This document shows positions 21,637 through 33,910 of a DNA stretch of 64,000 bases, piece by piece. The translations under genes and the position numbers were made by a program. Source of the DNA: Terrilactibacillus sp. S3-3 (lineage in GTDB: Bacteria; Bacillota; Bacilli; Bacillales; Sporolactobacillaceae). Within the stretch, counting starts at the first letter, position 1; each line of letters opens with the position of its first letter. Below the pieces are notes generated by a model. That model ran no database searches. It was not told where the DNA came from and worked only from the letters and a program-made list of their open reading frames with translations. Location: assembly GCA_030437565.1 (NCBI GenBank), contig CP129291.1:992001-1056000 (forward strand), in the 5' to 3' direction.

Positions 21637-22389
21637 TCCAACGCCTGTATTGTTGTCGATGATTTTTGGGATCAAGCGACCGCAGTAGCGGAAAGCCGTT
21701 ATGTTCTGACCCACACGCAAGTCGTTGCCAATAGTGACGGGGGCTCAGGGTATGGTGAAGAGCGCTTTAAAGAAGCCTTCTCCGGATCACGCCAGCCTTT
21801 ATTCGTTCAGCTGGATGATTTCCATGTGGCCCAGGCCCTCACCCGGGCCCTGCACGGTGACAAAGACTGGTTAAAAGCCGCGAAGAAAGCCGTTCGAGAC
21901 AAGCAGGAGGAGACGCTTGTCGCCATTTTAGATACGTATGAAAGTCAACTTGAGAATGACAAACAGATTCAAAAAGTGGCAGACGTCAAAAAGTATCTCA
22001 TGAACCACTGGAGCCGCTTATTTGACTGGCGAGACAAAGACAAAGATAAGCAAGCTCCAAAAATTGCAGGTAAACTGGGAGCGATGGAATCCGATCAGCG
22101 CCACCTCACGTTTCGCATGAAAAAAAAACTAGGTATGCGCTGGGGTGGGTCAGTCGAGGCGATGGTGAAAGTAATACAAGGTTGCCAGAACGGGACCCTG
22201 CAGGCGGCTTATCTAGCCAGTCTGGAACTGGGAGAAAGAGCGAAGCGGAGAGTGACGAAAACGATGCGTATAGCGACTCTCCTTCGCTCTCAAACCCGGC
22301 CGTCTGTCGGCGTCCATTTAGGTCGCATTGCCGGCTATACCTCTGCCTTGAGCAGCGTGGGGCACCTGAATAAAATCCTGACCTCATGA
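21637..22389 (+). mobile_element. ISLre2-family transposase, 5'-truncated, abutting the CRISPR array
   Basis: A frame continuous from the last repeat to the stop at 22387-22389 encodes about 250 residues: DDFWDQATAVAESRY, VVANSDGGSGYGEERF, FVQLDDFHVAQALTRALHGD, then AMESDQRHLTFRMKKKLGMR and GGSVEAMVKVIQG. This order matches the C-terminal half of ISLre2-type transposases (DDE Asp in the NSDG block, His/Asp in DDFH, a late ESDQRH/R-M block). The N-terminal half and the left IS end are missing; homology begins within about 20 bp of the last repeat. The element is therefore truncated and inactive. Its insertion or a following deletion probably removed the leader end of the array. Confidence 0.75.
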
Positions 22390-22628
22390 ACGACGAAAGG
22401 GTTTCCTTTACCTTGTCATGGAGTGAGGGACGCTTTTTGCCCCTTACTCCATCACAAGGCCAGCAAGCGAAGCGCGGTAGCTGCCAAGAAGTGTACATTT
22501 TGAGAATCTGTCAAACCATGTTCTATATGAGACCCCGAGTAAAACTTGACACATATGATTCCCCATTTCGGATAGTAAAACCCCCCGCGAAATGCTAAAA
22601 TTAAATTAAAAGTGGACCAAAGGAATGG
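22390..22628. other. IS right flank and BREX operon upstream region
   Basis: No gene is seen. TTGACA at about 22548-22553 has no good -10 at 17 bp. TGCTAAAAT near 22594-22602 is an extended -10-like sequence about 25 bp before the brxA start, and AAAGGA follows it as ribosome site. The IS right terminal repeat could not be defined by eye. Confidence 0.4.
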
Positions 22629-23237
22629 ATGATTTTGCGCATTTTTGAGAAGTATCGATCCACGATCAAGTCGCGTTCTTTTTTTTATATGGAAACGAAA
22701 AAGCTGTGCCGCTGTGTGCTGCAAGGTTTGAGTGAAGCGGAATTGAAAGAAAAAATTTTTGAGGACAATCTGTTTCAAGTGCAATCGGGGAATCGGAAAA
22801 AAGAGATTGCGCATGCGCTGTTTGAGCGGCTGCAAGTGCTGGACGACTTTCTGATGGGCAAGCTGGCGGGTGGCGATGTCGAGACGAGCAAGATGATTGT
22901 GCTTTATTCGATTATGAAGACGGACCGGCTGTTTTATGAATTCATGAGGGATGTCTTCGGCGACAAGCTGTCTTTGCTGGATCCCGTTCTCGCTGATCGG
23001 GACTTTCGCCGGTTTTTCAGCCAAAAACGGCAGCAGAGCGAAACGGTGGGTCAATGGACGGATGACACGCTCAAAAAACTCAAACAAGTGTATATCCGTA
23101 TTCTGTTTGAAGCCGGGTTGCTCAAAAGCAAAACCGGCGAGCGCGAGATGGTAAGGCCGCTGATTGCGCTTGACGTGCAGAAGCATTGGCGGCTATTAGG
23201 CGAACAAAAATTTATCGCCATATTGACAGGTGATTAA
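22629..23237 (+). CDS. brxA: BREX protein BrxA (DUF1819 family)
   Basis: This intact 202-residue protein matches the size and sequence style of BrxA (inner membrane protein-like DUF1819): FEKYRSTIKSRSFFYMETKK, MIVLYSIMKTDRLFYEFM, ADRDFRRFFSQKR and DDTLKKLKQVYIRILFEAGL. BrxA is a small DNA-binding helical protein at the head of type 1 BREX operons. Start ATG 22629 follows AAAGGA; an ATG four bases upstream is in another frame. Its TAA directly abuts the ATG of brxB, so the genes are co-translated. It lies about 240 bp after the ISLre2 remnant. Confidence 0.88.
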   Translation: MILRIFEKYRSTIKSRSFFYMETKKLCRCVLQGLSEAELKEKIFEDNLFQVQSGNRKKEIAHALFERLQVLDDFLMGKLAGGDVETSKMIVLYSIMKTDRLFYEFMRDVFGDKLSLLDPVLADRDFRRFFSQKRQQSETVGQWTDDTLKKLKQVYIRILFEAGLLKSKTGEREMVRPLIALDVQKHWRLLGEQKFIAILTGD

Positions 23238-23823
23238 ATGAGGCCCATACGAGATCGGCTGGATGATATTTTGCCTAAAATCACCCATCCGGCATTTCGA
23301 AAAAGTACAGGTTTAGGCAATGAAGTCGGCTATTATGTTTTTGATTATGACCCGGAAAATGAAATGCTTGTCCGCGACCACATCGCTTACTTGAAAGAGC
23401 GGGTGAATGGGGATGACACGAACGAGCTTAGTATTGTCGAGTGCGATTTATATGAGATCATTTTGGATGTCCTGAATAAAAAAGGCTATTTAGAAAAAAA
23501 ATTTTGCAATGGAAGCGAAGCGGGGCAGCGCCTATGTACTGAAGGCGACCACCAAAACATTGCGCCTGACGCAGCCCCATGATCAGGTCATTGAGTACAT
23601 AAAAGAAAGTGTCAAACCGGGAGATATTGTGTTCATTACAGGAGTTGGCAAAGCCTTTCCGTTCATCCGCTCGCATACCGTTTTAAACAACATGTATAGA
23701 GCGGCGGACGGCGTTCCGGTTGTCCTGTTTTTCCCGGGAAAGTACGATGGCCAGGAGCTCTCCTTATTCGGTGAAATCAAGGACGATAATTACTACCGGG
23801 CTTTTCCGCTTGTCGATGATTAG
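23238..23823 (+). CDS. brxB: BREX protein BrxB (DUF1788 family)
   Basis: The composite of about 195 residues begins at ATG 23238, immediately after the brxA stop. It shows RDRLDDILPKI, NEVGYYVFDYDPENEMLVRD, IVECDLYEIILDVL, then GDIVFITGVGKAFPFIRSHT, VLNNMYRAADGVPVVLFFPG and KYDGQELSLFGEIKDDNYYR, the characteristic BrxB ending. Its exact biochemical role is unknown, but it is a core component of type 1 BREX phage defence. One frame change occurs at an A7 run near 23500. Confidence 0.88.
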
Positions 23824-23888
23824 AAAAACTGATCGCCATGCGGTTTGTTATAAAGAGGTTCCAGTTTAGAGAGATAGGGGGATTTGCA

Positions 23889-26800
23889 ATGAAGATTCGC
23901 GAGATGTTCAAGAAAAAAATTGACCGGCCGATCCAAGGGGTGGTGAAAGTCGGACAAGATGACGATGAACGGGTGAAGCAAGAGCTTGAAGAATATGTGG
24001 TCACGGAAGAGCTGTATAAACACATCAGCCATTTTTTTTTTCTTCCTATAAACAGGGCATCGGCCATTCGACGGATAAAATCGGTGTCTGGACTTCCGGG
24101 TTCTTCGGCTCAGGTAAATCGCACTTCTTGAAAATTCTCTCTTATCTGGTTGAAAACCGTGAAGTAGGCGGAAAAAAAGCGATCAGCTTTTTTGATGATA
24201 AAATCAAAGACCCGGCCGTGCTCGCAGATTTGAAGCTGGCGGGCGATGTGCCGACGGACGTCATTCTGTTTGACATCGATGCGAAAAGCGAGTCGGATTC
24301 GAAGGCGGACAAAGACTCGATCGTCAAAGTATTAAATAAAGTGTTTAACGAACTGCAGGGTTTTTGCGGCTCGATTCCCTGGATCGCCGATATTGAGCGG
24401 CAAATGGCGAAGGATGGCAAGTACGACGCGTTCAAAGCAACCTTTAAACGAATTTCCGGAAACGAGTGGGAAGCAGCACGCGATGATTTTTATTATGAAG
24501 AAGACGCAATCATCGAGGCACTTTGCGAGTCGACACAAATGAGCGAAGCGTCGGCGCGCAACTGGTTTGAACGAGCTGAACAAGATTATACAATCAGTAT
24601 CGAGCGGTTTGCAAACCGAGTGAAAGAATATATCGACGCCAAAGGACACGATCATCATGTCGTGTTTTTCATCGATGAAGTGGGCCAGTACATCGGTGAC
24701 AATTCCCAGTCGATGCTGAATCTGCAAACCGTTGTGCATGAATTCGGGCGCGCCAGTGTCGCGGTCAAGCATGGATCGTCGTCACCAGCCAGGAAGACAT
24801 TGATTCGGTACTGGATGTCAAAGGCAACGACTTTTCCAAGATTCAAGGCCGATTTGATACGAAGCTCAGCCTGTCCAGCGCCTTTGTCGATGAAGTGATC
24901 AAGAAGCGGATTTTGCAGAAAAACGGCGAGGGGAAACGTCTTTTGCAAACGGTCTATCAAGAAAAAGACTCGATCTTACGAAATCTGCTGACGTTCTCTG
25001 ATAACAGTGCGGAAATGAAGAAATTTCGCGATGAACAAGATTTTATCGATGTTTATCCGTTCGTGCCTTACCAATTCAACTTGCTGCAAAAAGTGTTCAC
25101 CGGCGTGCGCATCCATGGGGCATCCGGCAAACACTTGGCGGAAGGCGAACGCTCGCTTTTAAGCGCGTTTCAGGAATCAGCCGTTCGTTTTGCCGACAGC
25201 GGCGAGGGCCTGCTCGTCCCGTTTTCGGCGTTCTATGAAACAATTGAAACATTCCTCGATTCCGGCATCCGCAGCGTGATCATCCATGCGTCGATGAATG
25301 ATCGCCTGACAGGCGCGGATGTCGATGTCTTGAAGCTTTTATTCTTGATTAAATATGTCAAAGAAGTGCCGGCTAATTTAGACAATTTGGCGACATTGAT
25401 GGTGAACGATATTGATGAAGACAAGCTTCAGCTCAAAAAACGAATCAGCGAATCGCTCAATCGTTTGATTAAGGAGACACTGATTCAAAAAAACGGGGAA
25501 GAGTACGTGTTCCTGACTAACGAAGAGCAGGATGTCAATCGCGAGATTAAGAACATGCATGTGGAAACATCCGAGATCATTCAAAAAATTGGTGAAGAGG
25601 TTTTTGACGGTATCTATCAAACTAAAAAATACCGCTATTCAGCGAAATATAATTTTCCTTTTAACACAATGATTGACGACCGGCCAATCGGCAGCCAGAC
25701 GAGTGACATTGGGCTGAGAGTACTGACTCCGTATTATGAAGCGGAGATGGACTTAAACAGTTCGCAGCTGAAGATGATGTCGATGCGTGAGAATAATGTT
25801 ATTTTACGTTTGCCTCAGGACACTTCTTATCTAGAAGAAACGGAAGAGATTTTAAAAATACAAGCCTACTTAAAACTCAAAAGCGGCCTGTCGTTCTCGC
25901 AGACGATTGAAGACATAAAGGTCCGCAAATCGCGGGAAGTGACGGAACGGAAGGGGCGGGTCACGACATCGCTGATTGAAGCCATGAAAGCGGCGGAAAT
26001 CTATGCCAACGGCGAGGCACTAACGATTAAGGAGAAAAATCCGGCCGATCGGATCAACGAGGCCTTCCATGCGCTGATTAAAAATCTTTACAACAAACTC
26101 GACTATGTCACCGTGTTTGTGGATACGAAAAATGAGCTGAATGAACTGCTGAAGCCATCCGCCAAGCAACTGTCGCTCTTGGAAGAGACCACTCCGAACC
26201 AACTGGCGTTAAAAGAAGTCAGCGGCTATGTTGAGCGGATGACGGCGCGGCGCAGCAAATGACGATTAAAAGTATCACGACGCATTTTTCTGAAAAACCG
26301 TACGGCTGGCTGGAACTGGATACGACGGCGCTCTTAATTAAGCTGTTTATGGCTCAAGATATAAAATTGATGCTGAACAGCACTTATTTGCAAAGCAGCG
26401 ACAGCGGTTTATTGGATGTGTTCACGAAGCGGGATATCGTGGATCGGGTAGTCGTCAGCAAGCGGGAAAAAATAGCACCTGCGCTCTTAAAAAATGTCAA
26501 AGATTTAAGCCAGATCCTTTTTGACAAAGCGGCGCTGCCGGCCGATGAAGACGGGCTGATGCAGGCATTTAAACGCATGCTTGTGATAGAAAAGGAAAGT
26601 ATTGAGAAACTGCTCGGCCATTATCAACAGGCCCATTACCCGGGAAAAGATGTGCTGGAGGATGGCCTTGAAGTGATTCAAGACTTAATCGACATCCGCG
26701 ACGCTTCGACCTTCTACCGCAAAGTTCGATCGGTGCGCGCCGACTTGGAATTACGCCGAACAGGTCAAAGACGTGAAAGGTTTCTTTGATAACCAGCGCG

Positions 26801-27474
26801 GCAAGTATGATGACGCACTCAGAAGGCTGACGATTTTTGCGAAGAACCGGACCTATGTTACCGATCAAGCGTTTTTGGATACGGTTGCGGCGATTGAGAA
26901 AGTCGTTAAAAATATTGAACCGTACGCACAGATCCGGCAGCTGCCGGCGCTTTGCGAGGCCTTCGACGATCATTTTTTAGCCTTGATTGAAAAAGAATGC
27001 GCGCCGGTTTAAAAAAAAGATATCGATAGCGACCTAGCGGAATTGCTTGATGAACTCGATAAACATCCGGAAGTGAGGAAGATGTTTGCCGCCGATTTTC
27101 GCGAACAGTTCATTATGCTGAAGGAACGGCTTGAACAGGTCAATAATGTTTTTGAAGCGATTGCGATGCGGACAGAGAGCGACCGGCTGAAAGTGCGCTG
27201 TTTCAACCAAATTCAGCGAGAAATCGCCCGCAGGCAGCCGCCGGTCAGAACGGCGCCGGCAGAGCAGCCGGCCAGCGGCGCAGTGCATGAGCGGCAGGCG
27301 GTGGCGGAAACCGCGCCGGTCTACCATAAAAAGACGAAAACACTCAGCAAGCAAATGATGCTGCGCGGGACGAAGACATTTGAAACAAAAGCAGATATCG
27401 ATGCTTTTTTAAATGAATTGCGCAAAAAACTAGAGGATGAATTGGAAGAGAATACGATCATCAAGTTAGTGTGA
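23889..27474 (+). CDS. brxC: BREX protein BrxC (large P-loop ATPase)
   Basis: The composite length is about 1195 residues, the normal size for BrxC. The start ATG 23889 follows GGGGGA. The Walker A motif is in VWTSGFFGSGKSHFLKIL at about residue 75, and a Walker B-like VVFFIDEVGQYIG lies near residue 260. The middle and C-terminal parts are recognised by PFVPYQFNLLQKVF, SAKYNFPFNTMIDDRPIGS, EKPYGWLELDTTALLIKLFM and EDGLMQAFKRM. BrxC is the AAA+-like ATPase that defines BREX systems together with PglZ. Frame changes occur at a T10 run near 24035, then near 24775, 26255, 26750 and an A-run near 27010. The ATGA overlap at 26259 is therefore judged a broken frame, not a gene boundary. Confidence 0.9.
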
Positions 27475-27492
27475 TGGGGAGGCAATTGGCAG

Positions 27493-30400
27493 ATGACGAG
27501 CAGGACGGCACATACGATGGATAAAAAAGCGATCAGGCAGTTTGCGACAAGCGCCAGAACGAAGCTGATCGCGGCCATCGAACAGCGGGCCTTTGAACTT
27601 GGCATTGAACGCGGCAGCATCAAAGAGCCGGAGATCCACCAGGGAGGATTTCGGATCAACGGTGGTTTTTATGCCGACTATCAAATCAAACAAAGAGAGC
27701 ATTTGATTGAAGAAATCAAGACGCATGGTTTTGATGAAATGATCGAGAAAATCGCTTATACGCTTATACGTGGTTCAACCGGTTCATTGCCCTGCGTTTC
27801 ATGGAAGTGAACGATTACTTGCCGACCGGCGTGCGCATTTTTTCTTCGATTGAATCGGGCAAGACCGAACCGGACGCCTTGACGGAAGTCGATCTAATCG
27901 CCGGCGATCTGGATTTGGATATGGAGAAAGTCTACCGGTACCAGGATGACAATGAGACCGAACAATTATTTAAATACATACTAGTGAAGCAGTGCAATCA
28001 GCTAGGAAAAAAGATGCATGGTATTTTTGAACCGATTTCCGATGAGACGGAGTTATTGTTGCCGGATCACTTACTTTCTGAATCAGGAACTTTATCTGAC
28101 TTAATTTCCATGATTCCAGAGGAAGATTGGCAGGACGTCGAGATTATCGGCTGGCTCTATCAATTTTATAATGCTGAAATTAAAGAAAAAGTCGGCGGAT
28201 TAAGAAACACCAGTGTGCCAAAAGAGCATTTGCCAATCGTGACACAATTATTTTTAGCCAAAATGGATGGATTGTTCAGTATATGGTGGAAAATTCGCTT
28301 GGAAAAATGTTTGACCAAGCAGTTAAAGATAACTTCTTATCCGGAAACTGGGAGTTTTATTTACGCTCTAAAAATAAAAGTTCGCATTTTCCGTCATTTG
28401 AAAAATTAGAAGATATAAAACTGATTGATCCTGCATGCGGGTCAGGACATATATTAGTCTATGCCTTTGATCTTCTGTATGATATGTATGTCGAAGCGGG
28501 ATATGTTAAGCGAGATATTCCAGAACTGATTTTAAGACATAATCTTTATGGTTTAGATATTGATAGACGTTCCACTCAAATTGCCCATATTACCTTATGG
28601 ATGAAAGCTTTAGAGAAATCACCGAGGATTTTACGGCGGGGAGAACGTTTAGTCTTTCATGTGTTTGAAATACCGGATTGCGATCTCTCTTTGTCTGAAG
28701 AAGCCATTGATTTTTTTGTCAAAGATGATGAAGAAAAATTGCAGATTAAACTGCAGCAGCAGTTTTTTTTTGAGAATGGAAAGCAATTTGGCTCATTATT
28801 GACTTCATCTCACTATAATTATAAAAAGTGGCTGGATCGTTTTCAAACAGAAAAGGGCAAAGAGCATGATCTCTATGAAAGCAGTTTGCTTTTAGAACTA
28901 GAAGCAAAGTTGATTCCGACCATCCAAGCGGCCTTTTTATTGAGTCAAAAAAATATCATCTCGTGGTCACCAATCCACCTTATCATAACAAATATAATCC
29001 GGTTTTGAAGAAGTTCATGCAAAAGAACTATAAGGATGAAAAGTCTGATTTATTTAGCGCTTTTATTGTTGTTAGGGCACTTCGGTTGACACAAAGAAAC
29101 GGCTATGCGGCGCTGATGTCTCCTTTTACTTGGATGTTTATTTCTTCTCATGAAAAATTACGTCATTATATTTTGGAGAATGCAACGATTTCCAGTCTGG
29201 TTCAGCTTGAATATTCGGCGTTTGAGGAAGCGACCGTTCCTATCTGCACATTTTACAAAAAAATCAGCATGAAGAGACTGAAGGGCAGTATATTCGTTTA
29301 GCCGATTTTAAAGGCGCAGCTCTTCAACCAGTGAAAGTAAAAGAAGCGGTGAAAGATCCCACTGTTCCATATCGCTACACCATTCAATCGACAGCATTCT
29401 CCGACATTCCCGGCTCGCCGATTGCCTATTGGGCAAGCGAGCAAGTGCGGAAAATTTTTCGGGAGAATCCAGAAATTAAGGATGTGTCGGAGACAAGAGT
29501 GGGATTACAAACCGGGGACAACAACCGTTTTTTAAGGTTGTGGCACGAAGTACTAATAAATAAAATCGGTTTTGGATTTGAGAGTAGGGAACAAGCATTT
29601 AAATCAGCACTGAAATGGTTTCCTTATAATAAGGGTGGGGAGTATCGCAAATGGTATGGAAATTTAGACTATGTTGTAAATTGGGAGAATGATGGAATTG
29701 AAATAAGGAATTTTACTGATAGCAAAGGTAAACCCCGTTCTGTTGTGTGAAATCCTAGTTATTATTTTCGTGAAGGAATTACATGGTCGGATATAACAAG
29801 TTCATATTTTAGTGCCAGAATTTCTATGGCAGGGGCACTTTTTGGAACGGTTGGGTTGATGCTATTTTTTCAAACAATAATTTAGATTATATTTTAGGGT
29901 TTATGAATAGTAATATTTTTTCTCATTTAGCAAAATACACTATGAGCACAATGCATTTTAATCCTAGAGAAGTATCTCAGCAACCCTTCGGAAACTTTGA
30001 TGAAGAATTGAAAATTTCAAAATTAGTTACCCAAAACATCTCCCTCTCCAAATCCGATTGGGATTCGTTCGAAACATCCTGGGATTTTAAGACGCATCCA
30101 TTGCTTGAATTCCGGAACGGGGCGCAGACGCTGGCCGAGGCCTACACCAACTGGGAGCAGGAAGCGGAGCGGCGCTTTGCGACGCTCAAAGCGAACGAAG
30201 AGGAGCTGAACCGGATTTTTATTGATCTTTACGGGCTTCAGGATGAACTGACGCCTGAAGAGTCGGACAATGAGGTGACAGTGCGGCAAGCGGATCGCGA
30301 GCGGGAAGTGAGGTCCTTTTTATCTTATGCCGTTGGCTTGATGTTCGGGCGCTATTCTCTTGACGAAGAAGGCCTGATTTACGCGGGCGGCGAGTTTGAT

Positions 30401-31055
30401 CGCGATAAATACCGTTCCTATAAGCCGGACAAGGATAACGTGATTCCGATCACCGATGATGTTTATTTTGAGGATGACGTCGTCGGCCGACTAATCGATA
30501 TTATTCGGATTATCTTCGGGGCGGAATCTTTAGAAAAGAATCTGGATTTTATCGCCGAATCGCTCGATAAAAAAGCCAGTGAGACATCGCGGCAGCGGGT
30601 TCGCCGTTACTTTTTAAAAGAATTTTACCAAGATCATCTCAAAGTATATAAGAAGCGGCCGATTTATTGGCTGTTTGACAGCGGCAAACAGAATGGGTTC
30701 AAAGCGCTCGTCTATTTGCATCGCTATGAACCAGGGCTTGTTGCCCGGGTGGACCGATTATCTGCACGCCGTTGAGCGGAAGTATGAAGAAACGATGAAC
30801 CAGCTGGATTTATTGATCGAGTCGGATGCCCAGGAGCGAGACAAAACGAAAGCGAAAAAACAGAAAGAAAAACTGCAGAAGCAGCTGCTTGAGTGCCGGC
30901 AATATGACCAGGTCATTGCCCATGTGGCCAATCAGCAGATTGTGCTTGACTTGGATGACGGCGTCAAGGTAAACTATGCGAAGTTCCAAGGGGTGGACGT
31001 GCCGCAGGGCGAAGGAAAGAAACCGGTAAAGGCGAATGTGCTTACGAAAATATAA
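27493..31055 (+). CDS. pglX: BREX adenine-specific DNA methyltransferase PglX
   Basis: The composite length is about 1187 residues, as usual for type 1 PglX. The start ATG 27493 follows GGGGAGG. Motif I is [19 protein letters not shown] near residue 315, and motif IV is [11 protein letters not shown] near residue 490 (NPPY of N6-adenine methylases). The C-terminal part (TTHPLLEF-like [31 protein letters not shown]) is the known PglX tail. It methylates one strand of a BREX site to mark host DNA. There are about six frame changes. From about 28000 to 30010 the DNA is visibly AT-rich, with a GC-richer patch near 29370-29460. The flanking parts of the same gene are GC-rich, which suggests a recombined mosaic. 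Confidence 0.9.
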
Positions 31056-31179
31056 TCTTTTACATCAGAAATGGCAACGCAGCGGCTCGACCGATCTAGA
31101 AGCAATGGGACGTGCTTGTGATGTGGTTTCATTGAAAATGGGCGAAGAGGTAAGAAGGATTAAGAGGGAGAAAGAAAGC

Positions 31180-33762
31180 ATGAATTTGAAAGAAGTACAG
31201 CGTGTTTTGCGCGCGACGTTTCAGAAGCCGCTCAAAGACGGACGGAAGAAAACGCCATCTTCTTTTTTTTTTGGTATGATGAAGCGGGTGAATTTGCGGA
31301 CGACATCGATGATATTCAGCTTGATCATGTCCGCATTTGGAAGCTGACGGCTAATAATTTATTTGCGACTAAGTATGAGCTGGAAAAAAATGATCCGGAT
31401 TCCCACTTTTTGATTTACGCCAGGATGGCAAGGCCAGCGCCGCGTGAAGATTGGTTGTATGACCAGTTTAAAATGGGCGTTGAGTTTGCGACCGATAAAA
31501 TGACGGCGATCATGCGCGCGAACTCGGTGTGTCCGATGATCACCTCCGGCCTGTTTTTTTAAGCACTATGAAACTTTTTTCAATAATAAAACGCGTTTTG
31601 CGGCGTTCCAGTCTTACGGCATTGAACGTTATACGGAAGAAAAAATATAGAGATAGCGGTGCTTGCCGCCTTGTGCAAAAGCCCGATTAATACGTTCGAT
31701 GAGGTAGTCAAATCATTGATGCGGGCGGAAAACGACGCCTCCAACCGTTTGTGGCAGGAGATTGAAAAATTCGGCGATCCGAACGCATTCTGGCGGCTGG
31801 CGGAAAAGGTATACGGTTATACTGGTGATGAAAAGTCGTTGAAAGATTTGATTATTTTTTTTGGTATTGACATACTTGTCCGGAACGATGCCGGATACCC
31901 GAATGCCGGCGGCCTGGCAGCCTTATCTTTCCATACGGCCAATGAATGCTGCGGTTCTGATGAGCCAGTTTATGAATCAGCCGGTCGATCGGCCGGTTTT
32001 CCGCGACATCGCCGATCGGATCGCGGCGGCCGTCCATGTACGGGATCACCTTAATGAATGGGACATTCAGGCGATTTCTAAGGCGGATGCCTTTCGCGAG
32101 TTTGATGAAAAAATTATGGCCTATCTGCAAAACCAGTTGATTAATCATGTCGGCCAATTTGACAGTTATCTTGAAATCATTGCCAAGCGGCGGCTGTCGC
32201 ATTGGTATGACGAGTATCAATGGGCGTACGAGGCGATCGAACAGGCAGTCAAGCTATTTAAACTGCACGCGAACACGATCATTTTATCCCCGAGGCCTCT
32301 GCTTATGAGATGTTTCGATCTTATCAGGACGATTATTATCGGTTTGACGCCGCTTATCGTAAATTCTACACGGCCTATGATAAGTGGCAGAAAGATGACC
32401 GGTTGATCGCCTTGCGTGAACGCGTTGAAAATGTGTATAACAATGAATATATCAATGAGCTGGCGGCAAAATGGACGAACAGTTTGAAGCAATTGCCGAA
32501 TCAAAAATGGCCGCTTTCGGGTGTGGCACAAGAGACGGATTTTTTTAGGGATATCATTCAGCCTTATGTAAGAAAAGGCGAGCGCATTTTTGTGATCATT
32601 TCCGATGCGCTGCGCTATGAAGTGGCTAAAGAGCTCACCGATCGATTAAATCGAGAGCGAAACGGCGTGGCCACACTGGAGGCGATGCAGAGCACGCTGC
32701 CGTCTTATACGGCGCTGGGAATGGCCGCGCTTCTGCCCCATCGATCGCTCGCATACACCTTCAATAAACGATGCCGGGCCGAATGTTGTCGTGAACGGCC
32801 GGCGCAGCACGCAGACGGCCGATCGCGAGGCGCTTCTGAGGCAGGCCGTTCCGGAAAGCCTGGCTGTTCAATTTCAAAAAATAAAAGAAATGCGCCGCGA
32901 GGAACTCCGTGAGGCAATGATCGGTGAACAGCGCAAAGATGTTGTCTATGTTTATCATAATAGCATCGATGCCAGCGGCGATCATCCTTCATCAGAAGCG
33001 GATGTTTTTTTGCGGCGGCTGAAAAAGCGATTAACGATATCTGTGCGCTGGTCAATAAATTAGTCAACAACGTCAGCGCTGCTCATATCATTGTCACAGC
33101 TGATCATGGCTTTCTCTATCAGCGCCGCGCACTCATGCCAGGCCATAAACTCCCTAAGGCGGCCGATCAAGCGCTGCTCACGAATCGCCGGTTTATTATC
33201 ACGGGCAGCACTCCCGGGACGGAAGGAACGTTGACGTTTTCGATGGAAGGGACGGTCGACAATGATCACACCATTGTATGTGACTGTTCCAAATGGTGCG
33301 GATCGGTTCAAGTTTCAAGGGGCGGGGGCTAATTACGTTCATGGCGGTGCGATGCTTCAGGAAATCGTTGTTCCGGTAATCACATTTAAAAGTGAGCGGA
33401 GCAAATCATCTGAAAATGCGGTGCGTCAAGTCAATGTGAAGATGACGAGCCCGGTGCGGAAGATTACCAATTTGATTACTTATTTGGAATTTTTCCAAAC
33501 GGAACGCGTCGAAGAAAAAAGACGGCCGCTCGTTTTAGCTCTCTATTTTACCGATGAACAAGGCGAGCGTCTCACCAATGAAGCTCACATCATTGCCGAT
33601 AGCACATCTGCCAAGCCGATGGAGCGGATCTATCGAGAAAAATTTGTGTTTAAGAATAAAAAGTATGATAAACGAGCGATCTATTATTTGGTATTGGAAG
33701 AAGAGCAGGATCTAACCGTCACGATTTATGAGCGGATTCCGTTTACGATCGACGTTACTTGA
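31180..33762 (+). CDS. pglZ: BREX protein PglZ (alkaline-phosphatase-superfamily)
   Basis: The composite length is about 860 residues, the normal PglZ size. From ATG 31180 it reads MNLKEVQRVLRATFQKPL, and after a frame change at a T9 run near 31265 continues FWYDEAGEFADDIDDIQLD and HVRIWKLTANNLFATKYELE. The PglZ core is present: RIFVIISDALRYEVAKELTD (metal-binding SDALRYE) and AHIIVTADHGFLYQRR, as in the alkaline phosphatase fold. The C-terminus (GGAMLQEIVVPVITFKSERS) is typical. Further frame changes lie near 31555, 31650, 31855, 32290, 32760, 33010 and 33270. PglZ works with BrxC; its hydrolytic target is not established. It is the last gene of the operon. The 125 bp between pglX and pglZ hold only a short open frame. 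Confidence 0.9.
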
Positions 33763-33858
33763 TCAAGTGATTTTTGGTTTTAAATACAGTTCACTGATAG
33801 TTGCTGATACTTTCAAGTTTGATCCGGAAGCGGCCCAGCCACTTAGATGCACATAGCT

Positions 33859-33910
33859 TAGCCCTATGAACTGGAAACGGAGATAAGTTTCTAGTTTATA
33901 GGGCTATTTT
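33859..33910 (+). terminator. Terminator of the BREX operon
   Basis: TAGCCCTATGAACT (33859-33872) pairs with AGTTTATAGGGCTA (33893-33906), a 14-position stem with one internal mismatch, followed by TTTT. The rest of 33763-34197 shows no coding region. In particular there is no trace of a Lon-like brxL gene. Confidence 0.7.

Noticed and set aside
22452-23186. 244-residue open frame antisense to brxA
   Set aside because: It has no domain resemblance and lies opposite a well-supported gene; it is a compositional shadow.
26259-26789. ATGA overlap at 26259 as the start of a separate BREX gene
   Set aside because: The downstream protein (EKPYGWLELDTTALLIKLFM) is the normal middle of BrxC, and the summed length is right for a single BrxC; a frame break is more likely.
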